Shown in pieces: positions 35,559 to 46,949 of a stretch of 64,000 nt of DNA (the stretch's first letter is position 1; the number at the start of each line of letters is the position of its first letter). This stretch comes from Blastomyces gilchristii SLH14081 (lineage: Eukaryota; Ascomycota; Eurotiomycetes; Onygenales; Ajellomycetaceae). The position numbers and the translations under genes are program-made. The stretch covers positions 1,314,013 to 1,378,012 of the forward strand of contig NW_003101665.1 in NCBI RefSeq assembly GCF_000003855.2, written 5' to 3'. Under the pieces are notes generated by a model. That model searched no databases and was not told the origin of the DNA. It saw only the letters and a list, made by a program, of their open reading frames with translations.

Positions 35559-37637
35559 TCAACGGCTAAGAGCCTTTTCCCGGATGAAAAGGGCACTGAG
35601 CGTCGTAAAAAAGACAACAATGATCGAAAGGCCGAATGCATGGTTCGTGGCCATTCCATAGCAATTTCGCACGATTTCTCTGGTCTGCGGATCCAGAGTA
35701 TTGATATAGTCCAGACTTTGGCGCACGCCGTTAACAATCTTATCGACATCCTTATTGTTGTCGAGAGCAGACCGCAGACCCGTTCGCAGAGACTGTTGGA
35801 CCATTGTAGATGCAAATGAAAGCCCAATTACGGAGCCTAGTGATCGGAAAAGATAAGAGCATGCGGTTGCTACTGCTTGATCCCGTGGAGATGCGCACGC
35901 GACTGGATATATGTTAGAATATAAACGTGGCGGGAGTATTTCATTGAACTGGACGGAATTATGAAGGACGAAAACACTTACTCAATGCAATCAGCGTAGT
36001 GGTGATTCCAATTCCACTTCCAAATGCAGCTATAGTTATGCCAATAAGAATTCCGACAGTGTTTCGAACCAAACCACCAGACCAGAGGAATATTGCGGCA
36101 ACTCCGACAGTTAGAAGGACATAGGATACGAAGGTGATCCAGAAATATTTACCAGTCCTTTTCATTACGATGCCGCCAAACAATGAACCAGAGACACCAG
36201 CTATGATGGAGGGAAGAAGCCTGATACCTGCTCCAGTGGCAGAGACACCGTCTGTAGCCTGGAAATATAGTGGGAAGTAGAAAAGAACACCCATATATCC
36301 AGCAAAACTGAAAAAGTTGCATCCGTAGCAGGCAGATAAGCTCCGATCAAAAATAATATGGCTCGGTGCGAAAGGTTCAGACGCTACCCAAACTTCAACG
36401 CAGAGGAAAACGGCAAAGAGAACAATTGCCAGTGATAACGACACGATGGTTATTGGTATAGACCATGAGACATTACTGCCCCTATCTGCTCCAAGGAGGA
36501 AGGAGAACACTGCGCCAACCAGTACTAATGCTCCGAGAAAATCTATCCGGCGGAGCTTTTGCCGCCAATGAGATTTATCTTGCACAGGGAGGTGTAATGT
36601 GAATGAAACAGTTATAAAAGCTAACAGACATAATGGTCCCTGGAGGAGAAACGACCTATAGTAAAAATAATTAGTTCTTGTTTTCTTCCTTTAGGCACAG
36701 ATAGCAGCAGACACTAACCAGCGCCAGCCAATGTAATCAGCCAAAATGCCGCCTGTTTCATTGAAAGTCAGCATCATTACACCCATTAAATTTACCAAAT
36801 AGGGGTCGAAGGAAAAAAAGATATACCTAGAGGTGCTCCAACCGCACTCCCACTAGCCCATATGATATTGATGATACCTTGCCAGACTCCTCGATCACGA
36901 AGGGGAACAAGGTCGCTCATAATAATGCTCACAACAGTTGACATTCCCCCGCCACCAAGACCTTGGAACACCTAGCTAGATCCGTTAATTTTTGTCATTG
37001 CAATACTTAATACAGTAGTAAAATGACATACCCTCGCAGCAATCAGCTCTCCAATGTTCCTCGCAAGTCCACAACCCACGCACCCAATCCCGAAAACAGA
37101 ATACGCAAATAGAAGACATGCTTTACGGCCGAATATGTCACTAAGACGGCCATAGAGCGGCTGGAAGGAGGTCAGGGTCAGGAAATATGAGGTTGCAATC
37201 CAGCTCGTCAGATTCAACGCCTGCAGGTCACTTCCAATCTTTCCATAGCTGGACACAATGATCGTTTGATCCGCTGCGCCAAGGAACACCTACATATGGG
37301 TAATCGCAAACTGATGTGTTAGCCATGAACTTCAAAATAAAAAAAAAAAAAAAAAAAAAAATGGCGCAGTAGGGGGAACTTGAGAGTCGCGTTATAAATT
37401 TACCCCAATGGAAATCGCTGGCACGATATATTTCAGTTGGTTCTGTGCGTCAGGGAGGCCTCTGAACTGGGCTTCGCGAGCAGCATCGGTCCCATTCTGA
37501 TCTACTGTTTCCTCATCTTGTGCTTCGGTAATGGACTTTCTGGTTGGCGTTTTGGAGGCTTCCCTATCGCCGAGCAAAGGGGACGTTTCTGATGGCCCAG
37601 AGCATCCGCTACCGGAAGCCAAAGTGTGATTCCTCAT
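35559..37637 (-). CDS. MFS transporter, vacuolar basic amino acid (VBA/DHA2) type
   Basis: Six exons on the complement: 37637-37404, 37289-37032, 36971-36827, 36752-36719, 36655-35982, 35902-35559; 562 aa, all junctions GT-AG and in phase. Exon 4 is only 34 nt. An acidic, hydrophilic N-terminus (about 70 aa, containing SETSPLLGD) precedes about 14 predicted membrane helices. Motifs: GAADQTIIVSSYGKIGSDL, motif A GRLSDIFGRK near residue 125, ARVFQGLGGGGM (motif B-like), and GGILADYIGWRWSF across exons 4-5. The family moves lysine, histidine and arginine into the vacuole or acts in drug resistance; the SPLLG-type N-terminus is common in the vacuolar group. Exact substrate is inference. It is the last intact gene before the AT-rich block. 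Confidence 0.92.
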
Positions 37638-38001
37638 ATTATCATAATCCGGCTAGATGCATTCGGATTTTGCAATAGCTATAACTTACGGATTGAATTT
37701 CTTCACACCGGAGGATCTCAGCTCTGACTCGACTCGGTGGATGTGTTCCCTCCCCTCTTGGAGGTCAAAACGCGATACGGGGGAGGAGAATCACGTGAAT
37801 CAGGGATTATTACAACGAATATTTATAGGGACCTGTGAAAACGACGCCGAAAATGACAGCCTTTGGCGCCAGAAACGGCCGCCTTTCCACCCGTAACTTT
37901 GCACAGCGAGCCGCCGCTTGACCCCCCACTGCCTGCTACGGCCCCCCTATTCTGCACCCAACCAGCACTGTTAGTCATCCACCTCTGTCTTGTTGACACT
38001 T
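37638..38001. other. promoter side of VBA-type gene; edge of gene-bearing half
   Basis: Ordinary-composition sequence upstream of the VBA-type gene. It ends at the inverted-repeat element, beyond which base composition collapses to strongly AT-rich. No gene seen. Confidence 0.5.
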
Positions 38002-38872
38002 GACTTCAACCAGGAAGCAGAAAACTTGACCTTGCTAAGTGCGCCACTTGACCTTGTTACATAATCATGACCCTGACCTCGCACAATACAGTAATAATCA
38101 GTTGATAATTGACTTTCAATCTTTCAATTCACTCATTTATTCATTCATTCAGCTTATCAATCAATCAAAAAGCATGTATAACTGATTCATAATCAATTAA
38201 ATAAATAGATAAATTCATATAGAATATAAAGAGATGTTTTACAGAATTTTAAAATATATTAAGATAAAAATATTTAATAATTGATTTTAAATTAATTTTA
38301 AATTGATTTTGAATTGATTTTGAATTAATTATTAATTAATTATAGTAATAAAAATAAATTCAATCTATATATTTAAGTAATTAACAATTAATTGAAAATC
38401 AATTAATAATTAATTCAGTGTAAATTATATAAATACTTACTTTATTATTAAATTCAAGAATAATTTCAGTATTAAATTAATTTTAAATTAATTTTAAATT
38501 GATTTTGAATTGATTATAGAATTGATTATTAATTAATTATAGTAATAAAAATAAATTCAATCTATATATTTAAGTAATTAACAATTGATTGAAAATCAAT
38601 TAATAATCAATTCAGTGTAAATTATATAAATACTTACTTTATTATTAAATTCAAGAATAATTTCAGTATTAAATTGATTTTAAATTGATTTTAAATTGAT
38701 TTTGAATTGATTGTAGAATTGATGATAAATAATTGAGTGGTTTCAAATTACAAGAAAAGATGTATTGAGTGAGGTCAGATAGTGGCACAGGCCACATTTG
38801 CGAGGTCAGCTTACATAACGAGGTCAAGTGGCGCACTTAGCGAGGTCAAGTTTTCTGCTTCCTGTTGAAGTC
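38002..38872. mobile_element. 871-bp terminal-inverted-repeat element at the isochore boundary
   Basis: The left end (38002 to about 38,085) and right end (about 38,795 to 38872) are inverted copies for about 75-80 bp: GACTTCAAC, then GAAGCAGAAAACTTGACC, CTAAGTGCGCCACTTGACCT and TACATAA, with a few C/T differences. The direct motif ACTTGACCTYG is repeated inside each end. The interior is almost pure A/T with no coding potential and includes a 197-bp tandem duplication. This is the structure of a non-autonomous DNA transposon. I could not define a clear target duplication, so the superfamily is open. Confidence 0.75.
38262..38655. repeat. 197-bp tandem duplication inside the TIR element
   Basis: Two consecutive units with a 197-bp period: TATAGTAATA at 38341 recurs at 38538, and CAGTGTAAAT at 38416 recurs at 38613. 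The copies differ mainly by A/G or C/T changes. A short TTTAAATTGA/TTTGAATTGA-type subrepeat is scattered in both. Confidence 0.85.
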
Positions 38873-38879
38873 GTGTATA

Positions 38880-38911
38880 CAGAAAACTTGACCTCGCTAA
38901 GTGCGCCACTT
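38880..38911 (+). mobile_element. truncated second copy of the TIR terminus
   Basis: Thirty-two bases repeating the outer terminus (CAGAAAACTTGACCTCGC, then TAAGTGCGCCACTT) in the same orientation as the left end, starting just after the right end of the complete element. They stop exactly where the Copia LTR begins, so the Copia element probably inserted into a neighbouring TIR copy. Confidence 0.75.
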
Positions 38912-39028
38912 TGTTGATGATTACTAATTACTACACCTACCCTAGTCACGTGCCACCCCAACCTATTTATTTAGTGTAACTCGCGTAGATAGATTACACA
39001 CATACAACACAAACAATGTTATTCTTCA
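38912..39028 (+). repeat. Copia 5' LTR (about 117 bp)
   Basis: Starts TGTTGATGATTACT and ends TTCTTCA. A reverse-orientation copy of about 110 bp lies at 52941-53050 and a 48-bp copy of its start at 52893, which fixes the left boundary. It keeps more C and G than the element body. The TGTTG start is typical of LTR elements. Confidence 0.8.
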
Positions 39029-39029
39029 A

Positions 39030-39045
39030 GAGGTTATGAAGCTCT
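39030..39045 (+). promoter_or_regulatory. putative Copia primer-binding site
   Basis: GAGGTTATGAAGCTC lies two bases after the LTR. It resembles the GGTTATGAGCCC-type sequence complementary to the anticodon-loop half of initiator tRNA-Met that many Copia elements use as primer. Match is approximate. Confidence 0.5.
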
Positions 39046-40346
39046 TATTAAGCTAATAAATAACCGCAATAATGTGTCAACTACATCTTCATATATTATT
39101 ACACATGTCTAGATGTTTTTTATAATTGATTGAACTCATGATTAATCTAAGATTCAGAGGAATATATAACTTAATAAAAGAATACATATCTTCAAGATAA
39201 AGAAATGAGAAAACATCAGAGTAGTAAATACAAGATCACAGATTACTATTAATATTAATAATAAATTAGAAGACAGCTTCTGAGATATTTAAGCTGAATA
39301 AAATTATTATAGAGAAATAGTCTGATAAGTTTAATAATAAATATAAAGATCTGATTGAAGATATCAGTAAGATATTAGATAATATAAGAGACTTAAGTAA
39401 CTGAAATAATAATAGCTTAGTAAGTAAGAAGACTTATATAAGACTTAAAATTACAAGACTTTAGTATAAAATTAAGTAAATGAAGATTAGTAGAGATAAG
39501 ACTCTTATAAGTAATAAGATAAGAGTAGATCTGATAGAATATCTTCAGTGAAAAGAGAAAATATCTATTATAATAAAAGTTCTTAAAGAATTTAGAAGTT
39601 AAGTAAGATTTATTAAAAGATTAATAGTTTTCACTAAATTTATTAACTACTTAATATAAAAAGAGGAAATTGTTTTAACTATAGAGTAGTTTGAAACTAA
39701 TAATATTCTTAAAGATAATAATCTTGATAAGAATATTACTATAAATATACAATATTTCTGAAAAGAATATAATTTTTAATTATATAATTATATATAATCT
39801 GTAATTACTCTGTAGATCAAGACTTATTTTACTATACTTAAGAAATTCAAGTTATCTACTTATACTCTATAAACTATTATAGAGAATAACTTTTTTAATA
39901 GATCTGCTATCTATAAAATTTATCTATTTAAAAAGCTAATTAGTATAACTACTAAGTTAAAAGACTTAAATTATACTTTCATTGAATATTTAATTATTAT
40001 AAGAACTGATTATATTTATCTAGAATATGAGATTCTGAATATTATGTTTTTTAATAGACTGTTTACAGAAGTTAACAGAGATTAAGTCTTATTTATAAGA
40101 AATTAAATAAATTAAATTAATAAGAATAATACTTAATTTTTAGAGAATGATTTTATAAGTCTGTACTATGATATTCTTTTACAGCTCTCTGCTATAAATA
40201 AAGTAAATACTGATATATCTAGAAATTCTATCAACAATGTATAAGATAAGAATAAGAAAGATAAGAAGAAGAAGAAGATCTCTGAGAATAAGAATAAAGA
40301 TTTTATTAAGCTGAATAGAAAGAGTAATAATACTATTAAAACATAT
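39046..40346 (+). pseudogene. Copia gag remnant (RIP-mutated)
   Basis: No open frame survives, but residual coding sense can be followed to a lysine-rich stretch (KNKKDKKKKK-like, about 40,246-40,280) and then KT plus the first zinc-knuckle position, where the Gypsy element interrupts it. The knuckle resumes at 45,981. Many stops are from C-to-T or G-to-A changes. Assigned to Copia by the continuation after the insertion. Confidence 0.65.
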
Positions 40347-40624
40347 TATAACAAGCTGTATCTGATCAATTATATAGACTATTTCATTACACTTCACAGA
40401 TTTCTATCATTCTGATTCTCAGTCACTGATTCTCAGCTGAAAATCTACAGAATTTCTATTCTTCCGCTCTGAAGCTTCACTGTGTACATCACTGTATATA
40501 TGTATAAATATTCACTCTGATTGCTGATTCTCACACTTTCTCTTTCTTTTCTTCTTTAACATTTTTCTCTTTGTTATATAAGATCTATATATTATACTGA
40601 TCTATTTAATGTAGATCTCTTATA
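40347..40624 (+). repeat. Gypsy 5' LTR
   Basis: 278 bp, starts TATAACAAGC (originally TGTGACAGAC, as in the partner) and ends CTCTTATA (partner CTTCTTACA). Confidence 0.88.
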
Positions 40625-42440
40625 CTAGAAAAATATTCATTATCTTCTTATTAGAAACAATTATTTATATATTATCTTCTCATTAGAAATAATTATTCAT
40701 TGAGAAGATATCTGAATGTGTAATAACATATAAGAAAGAGAAACATAGTTAAGTGAATATTAAGTTCTTAGATAGAAGCTTACTCATCAGTTACTCTGAC
40801 TCTGTAATAAAATCTTATAAAAGAATATCAGTGAAAGATCTGAAAGTTCTGACATCTCAGATATATGAGATATTCATATAATTACACTTCTTCAGATATC
40901 ACAGATATCTCATATCTAATAAATAATATAATTATGTCTAATGATAATATGAGAGAACTCTCAAATACAAGTATAAAAGTAATATCACAGTGACTCTGAG
41001 TAATGTTGAAATTAAAACAGCAATAGATAGCTGATATATATATAACTCAACAACTTCAATATGAGAAAATTCAATAATTAACTTAATAAGGAATTCATGC
41101 AATTTCAACATCTACAGAATTGAATATAAAAGCACTGAAAGAACATTTAAATACTTTTATATATTTCAATACTTCTGATCTCACTCTCCACTCATCATGA
41201 AGAATGAAAATGCTTGTGAAACTGAGTGTAGATGAAGATATCATTGATTTATTAATCAATTAAAATTAATATATCAATGAATAATAGAAGAATTATATAA
41301 AACAGAAGTTTCATTCATAAATAAAAGCATGTGAATCAGTGTTATAAATATCTGATAATATTATCAAATATTTTAATATTCTGTTCTGAGACACTGTCAT
41401 ACAACAGAAAGCATTAGATTGATTACAGAGTACTTAACAGAGAAATACTTCTCTCATAATATTTATTTCTGACTTTGATATCAAGATTCTAGAAGCAGGT
41501 AATCAATCTTGAAAGAATTGAATGAAAATTAGTATACTCAAGAAGATATTAACTTTTGAACTCTTACAGACTCTTATAAGCATAGACAAAGATCAGACTT
41601 ATGAAGATTTCCATATACAACTTCAGATATTGAATAACTGTCTTATCAAGCTCAAGAGTATACAGAACAGTGATAGAAGATATTACACTTATACATCTGT
41701 ATTAAGAAATAACTCAGTCACTCATACATCTGCACTGAGAAATAATAACAATGATACAGATGCTATGAACTGAGTAGACTCAAATATCTATACATAAGCA
41801 AGAGTCTTCACTATTTGAACAGACTTTCAAGTTTCTGAGATCACTCTTAAAGAAGTTACTGATTGATATCAACAAGAAGTATACATCAACTGTAATTAAT
41901 CAGAACATATTGCTTTTAACTGTTAATCAGTCTATATATCTACTTATTTAAAAGAAAGATCAATGCTGGCAGTCTGTATCAACTATATTATATTAGAGAA
42001 AGACTTAGAAGATAACTATAAGAATACTCTGATGAAACAGAAAAAAGATTAACTTTTATTCAAATTCATAAGCAGAAGCTTGAAGAGATCAAATAATAAT
42101 AATTTAAAGAGAAAATGATAATGAATGTGATTCTTGTATCTACTATGATAGATAATATGTATAATATAAAAGTCATGATAGACAGTAATCTATGTTATTA
42201 TACAATGATTAAATCTTCAGTTGTAAGATATTATAATCTTCAGTGTATCTTCTTATTAAAACTCTGACTTCTCACAGAATTTAACAGTTCAAAGAATATT
42301 TGCATCTGTTATATGATGAAACTAAATATAGATATTGAAGAATATTAACATGAAGATATCTATATATATGAAGTTAATAATCTTGATTATAATCTTATAT
42401 TAGAACTTGTCTGACTATCTGAATAAGATATCTTACTGAA
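40625..42440 (+). pseudogene. Gypsy gag and protease remnants
   Basis: Gag is a long interrupted frame, openest at 41522-41773. Around 42,165-42,470 the reading MIDSNLCYYTMI, NLDYNLILELV, then ILNT and HEDNIHK follows a retropepsin plus linker (active-site D-S-G read here as DSN by a transition). Stops replace tryptophan, glutamine and arginine codons. Confidence 0.65.
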
Positions 42441-42630
42441 CACTTGAAATAGAAGCTTAATATTCTCTAATAATAATACAATTCATGAAGATAACATTCA
42501 CAAAATCATGAATCTGACACAGATCTCTATCAATGCATATAAAATACTCTGAAAAAGAAGTCACTGACAGAATCACTGATAAGATCACTGATAGCAGAAT
42601 TATATAGTAATCTACTCTATTAATCTGATG

Positions 42631-42809
42631 NNNNNNNNNNNNNNNNNNNNNNNNNNNNNNNNNNNNNNNNNNNNNNNNNNNNNNNNNNNNNNNNNNNNNN
42701 NNNNNNNNNNNNNNNNNNNNNNNNNNNNNNNNNNNNNNNNNNNNNNNNNNNNNNNNNNNNNNNNNNNNNNNNNNNNNNNNNNNNNNNNNNNNNNNNNNNN
42801 NNNNNNNNN
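42631..42809. other. assembly gap (179 N)
   Basis: Run of 179 N inside the Gypsy pol between protease and reverse transcriptase. The real size may differ. Any frame crossing it is artificial. Confidence 0.99.
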
Positions 42810-42899
42810 AGATGAACTTCTTCTCTTTGAAGACACTCAATGATCTGTTGAATAAAGAATTTATATATATTAGTAACTCTCTTATCACAGTCTCTATCT

Positions 42900-44040
42900 C
42901 TTTGTAAGAAATCAGGTGAAGACTCTGATTCTGTATGAACTATTAAGACTGAATAGATTAATAAAGAAGAATCATTATTCTTTATCTCTTATCAATGAAA
43001 CTCTAGCTTATATTAAACAAGCTTAATAATTTATAAAGTTAGATATTATTACTGTATTTTATAAGATTTGCATCACTGAAGAAGATGAGTGACTTACAGT
43101 ATTCTGAATATAATATGATCTCTTTGAATGAGTAGTCACACTCTTTGAACTAGCTAATACTCTCAATATATTTCAGAAGTATATTAACTGAGCACTCTGA
43201 GATTTTCTTAATGAATTTATATCTGTATATCTTAATAACATTCTCATCTTCACTGATGAGTTCAAGAAAGAATATTAAGAATATGTATAAAAGATATTAT
43301 AATAACTATAGAAAGCAGAACTACTGATAGACATAGATAAGTATGATTTTAAAATTAAAAGTACAAAATATCTAGATCTTATTATAAAAGCTGATAAGAG
43401 AATCTGAATGAATTCTGAGAAGGTCTCTGCTATTCTCAAATAAGAGATTTCATACACTGTGAAAGATGTACAAAGCTTCATTGAATTTACTAACTTCTAT
43501 CAGTGATTTATACAGAACTTCTCAGATATTATGAGATTACTAACAGAACTTATTAAGAAAGACTCAGTATTTTAATAATCAGTGAACACTGAAGCTGTAT
43601 TTATATAAATAAAGAAGATGTTCATTAATATCTCTCTGCTGATAATATTCAATTCTGATTATGAGATAGTTATTAAAGCTGATTTCTCTGACTATATCAC
43701 AGAAGAAGCTATATTATAATATAATAATAAAGATATCTTACAATTATGTATCTTCATATCTAAAAAACTGAGTTCTGCTGAATACAATTATAAGATCTAT
43801 GATAAGAAACTTCTCATAATTGTATACTATCTTGAAGAATGAGACTCTGAACTCTGAAGTATCTCTGAATTTGAGATAATCATAGATTATAAGAATCTTA
43901 AGTACTTCACTACTATCTGTAAACTCACTGAATAATAGATACAATGATTTGAGTTCTTAAGTCACTTTTATTTTACAATACACTATCATTCTGACAGTCA
44001 GAACTTGATAACAGATGCTTTCTTATAACAAGAGTAAGAT
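42900..44040 (+). pseudogene. Gypsy reverse transcriptase and RNase H remnant
   Basis: One frame read through stops gives KKNHYSLSLINETLAYI, KLDIITVFYKI, FQKYINxAL, YLNNILIFTDEF (catalytic YLDDIL with DD read as NN by G-to-A changes), KSTKYLDLIIKA, SFIEFTNFYQxFI and SKKLSSAEYNYKIYDKKLL (RNase H). Tryptophan positions mostly read TGA. This identifies a Ty3/Gypsy pol. Confidence 0.9.
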
Positions 44041-44099
44041 ATGTCTTTCAATGTAACAGACACTCATTGAATGAATCAAGAACATTAGCTTTTAAATCT

Positions 44100-45697
44100 G
44101 AAGATATTGATTGATCAAGATAAAACAGCTCATGACATTATATATACTTCTTCAATTAGAACTGTCACTGATATCTTAACTTCTTTCAAATCTATATTAA
44201 ATGAACTATGACATACAGCAGCTTAAACTGATGAACTTCTTTAAGCACTCATTGAAGCAGTATAATAAGAAGCACTCTGATTTCTCTCAGAACTACATAT
44301 AAGAACTGATATCTCAGAATATTCAATTGATAATAATAATACTCTATAATTTTATAAATAACACTGAGTTTCTTCACTTCAAATTCTTACACACTCAGAT
44401 AATGCAAGAGATGTATAACTCTTGTATAGTCAGTTATTCAGGCTATAAATAACTGTATTAAATAATCTCTTGTGAGTTCTTCTGATCTGAGATATTAAGC
44501 AGTATCAGACATTTCATCTGAAACTATAACTATTATTTCTCTATCATCTTGTAAAAGAACTGTAGAAAAGACCTGCTGAAATCACTTAATATCTCTAATA
44601 GAATATGATAAGATATGATAATTAACTTCACTATTAATCTCTCTGAGAGTAAGAACTGTAGAAATGTTCTAATCATTGTAAACTAATTAAGTAAGAATAT
44701 AATATTCAAATTCTGTAATAAGATAGATACTGAACAAGTCACTGACGCTTTTCTAAGAAGCTCATTCTATTGAATATATAAATTGCTGAGATCTATAGTA
44801 TCAGATCAGAGCTGTCAATTTATAAGCATTCTCTGAACAAGAATCTGTTAAGTTCTCAAGATTATACACTGTTTATTAACTATCTATCACTCTGAGACTG
44901 ATGATATATCAGAATAGATAATTCAGACTGTAAAGAATTATCTTTATAAGTTCTATAATCATCTATAAGATGATTGATATAATCTTCTTCTACATGCTGA
45001 AGTTACTATTAATAATCAAGATACTGTTTCAACAGATGTAAGTCTATTCTTTCTTATATACAGATACTATATAAAGATATTGAATCTTCTAGAGATTATA
45101 CACTTTATATTAAATCTCTGCAGTCTGATTCAGATTACTGATAATATAGTAATGAAGTTCTGAGATGTCTGTGACTGAGCAGAAGTCTTCATAATGAGAG
45201 CTAAATAGAATTAAGAAGATTAAACTAATGTTCACTGAGATTCTGCTGAGTAATATAAGATAGAAGATCTGATGTGATTAAATCTTAAGAATATACAAAT
45301 CACATACTCATCTTATACACTGAATTACTATTATATTAAATATAAAGTGATAGAAGTTCTAGACAGTTATAATTACTATCTTGATATATTATCAGAGATT
45401 GATAATATTTTTTATACAAGCTTACTCTGCTATACTATCACTGATCTGTTCTCTTCTCAACTGACTTTCAATTGACAGTCATCAGAGATCATAGAAGAAG
45501 ATAATGAACTTAAGTGAGAGATTGAAAATATTCTTAATAAGAGATCTCACAGCTGTAGTTGATAATATCTTGTAAAATGAGTCAGCTATGATTATCTGAT
45601 CTGAACTCTGAGCTTCATGTTATTCAAGACAGCAGCTCTTGACTGATGAGAACTACACATCTGTGACTCTATATCACTTCTGCAAAGAGAGAGCTAA
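44100..45697 (+). pseudogene. Gypsy integrase and chromodomain remnant
   Basis: Continuation of pol to the 3' LTR. Integrase blocks are heavily mutated. The terminal block (about 45,510-45,650) reads EIENILNKRSHSCS, YLVK, SYDYLI, matching a chromodomain of the type that directs chromoviruses to heterochromatin. Confidence 0.7.
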
Positions 45698-45975
45698 TGT
45701 GACAGACTGCATCTGATTAATTATATAGACTATTTTATTACACTTCACAGATTCCTATCATTCTGATTCTCGGTTGCTGATTCTCAGCTGAAAATCAACA
45801 GAATTTCTATTCTTTCATCCTGAAGCTTCACCGCGTATGTTATTATGTACATGTATAAATATTCACTCTGATCACTGATTCTCATACTTTCTCTTTCTTT
45901 TCTTCTCTAATGTTTTTCTCTTTGTTATATAAGACCTATATATTATATCAATCTATTCAGCGTAGGCTTCTTACA
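45698..45975 (+). repeat. Gypsy 3' LTR
   Basis: 278 bp, starts TGTGACAGACTGCATC, ends CTTCTTACA. It is less mutated than the 5' LTR at several CpG sites. Confidence 0.9.
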
Positions 45976-46949
45976 TATATTATTATTATCAAAAGATTAA
46001 TTACATTCAAATAGATTACTGATTGAAATTTTCGGAAAAACACTCTACTAGCCGCGGTAAGAATAAGAATAAGAATAAGAATAAGAATAAAACAGGCTCA
46101 GTATCAGTTTATAATATTATTAAGTAAGTATTTCATATAACAGAGAGAGTCTATTCTACTGATTAAAGTAATAAACATTTCTTGATTCTGAACTCTAAAT
46201 TCAGTGTTCATACTATATCTTATAAGAATCTCATATTAATAGTACTGTAGAAGATTAATACTATATTAAAGATAACTGACAGATTAACAGCTTCTACAAT
46301 AGCTATAGAGAAGATAAATATATCAGTTAAAGAAGTGAATCTACTGCTATAGAATATTCACTATATTCTCAAGCTGAAGATTAATCTTATAAGTTTTGAA
46401 AAGCTTGTATATTAGAGTTATATATATAAGTAACTGATCTATAGAAATACTTATTCAATCTTACTAATCTCTTCTGACAAGAAATTCAGTTTTACTACTA
46501 AATTAAGTGATAAGAACATCTACATTCTGAAAAATCAATCAATGACTAGAGACTTAATTCAATTTATAATATTAAATAATGAATTTAAATCTGTGAAAAT
46601 TCTACAGTCTGCAGAGAAAAAGAATTCTCTGCTAGCATTATTTAATAAGAATATTAAGATTATTAAACACATAATGTTACAATGATATCAAAAGCTTGAT
46701 TATCTCAATCTCACAGATATTACTAAATTAGTGACAGATTTATCACTAGAAATGAGAATTAAAAGTAACAGAGCTTTGTTATTCTGCAAGACCTGTGTAC
46801 AGATAAAAATGACACATTCAATATTTATATCAATGATAAAAACTGTTAAATCTATGATGAGATTCTTTATAAATCTTGCAGATGATAGCTGTATACTATA
46901 TAATGAAGTCAATCTCTCTACTCAGAGAGAAGTTAATTATTAAATAGGT
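45976..46949 (+). pseudogene. Copia zinc knuckle, protease and pre-integrase remnant
   Basis: Resumes the Copia reading frame directly after the Gypsy element. The knuckle reads Y-x2-Y-x4-Y-x4-Y, an exact C-x2-C-x4-H-x4-C in which every Cys or His codon became Tyr by a transition. Then come a KNKNKN basic stretch ((AAGAAT)n at about 46,066-46,090), a protease region (VHTISYKNLI), the GAG-pre-integrase block with LDYLNLTDITKLV and CKTCVQIKM, and the integrase start FINLADDS. The LINE follows. Confidence 0.85.

Larger units (their letters stand above)
40347..45975 (+). mobile_element. complete chromodomain Gypsy element, RIP-mutated, nested in Copia
   Basis: 5,629 bp. LTRs are 278 bp each (40347-40624 and 45698-45975), differing almost only by C/T and A/G transitions. 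The 5-bp target duplication is CATAT (40342-40346) and TATAT (45976-45980), identical but for one transition. Removing the element and one duplicate restores the Copia frame across its zinc knuckle. Internal order: gag, protease, reverse transcriptase, RNase H, integrase, then a chromodomain-like end (IENILNKR, YLVK-V, about 45,520-45,600). The element cannot be active. A 179-bp N gap lies inside pol. Confidence 0.9.

Noticed and set aside
38020..38060. Repeated ACTTGACCTCG words as a possible CRISPR-like or regulatory array
   Set aside because: They occur only in the inverted ends of a TIR element, without regular spacers, and the genome is eukaryotic.
42457..42888. 143-codon minus-strand frame with unknown residues
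   Set aside because: It exists only because the N gap has no stops; the plus strand holds Gypsy pol here.
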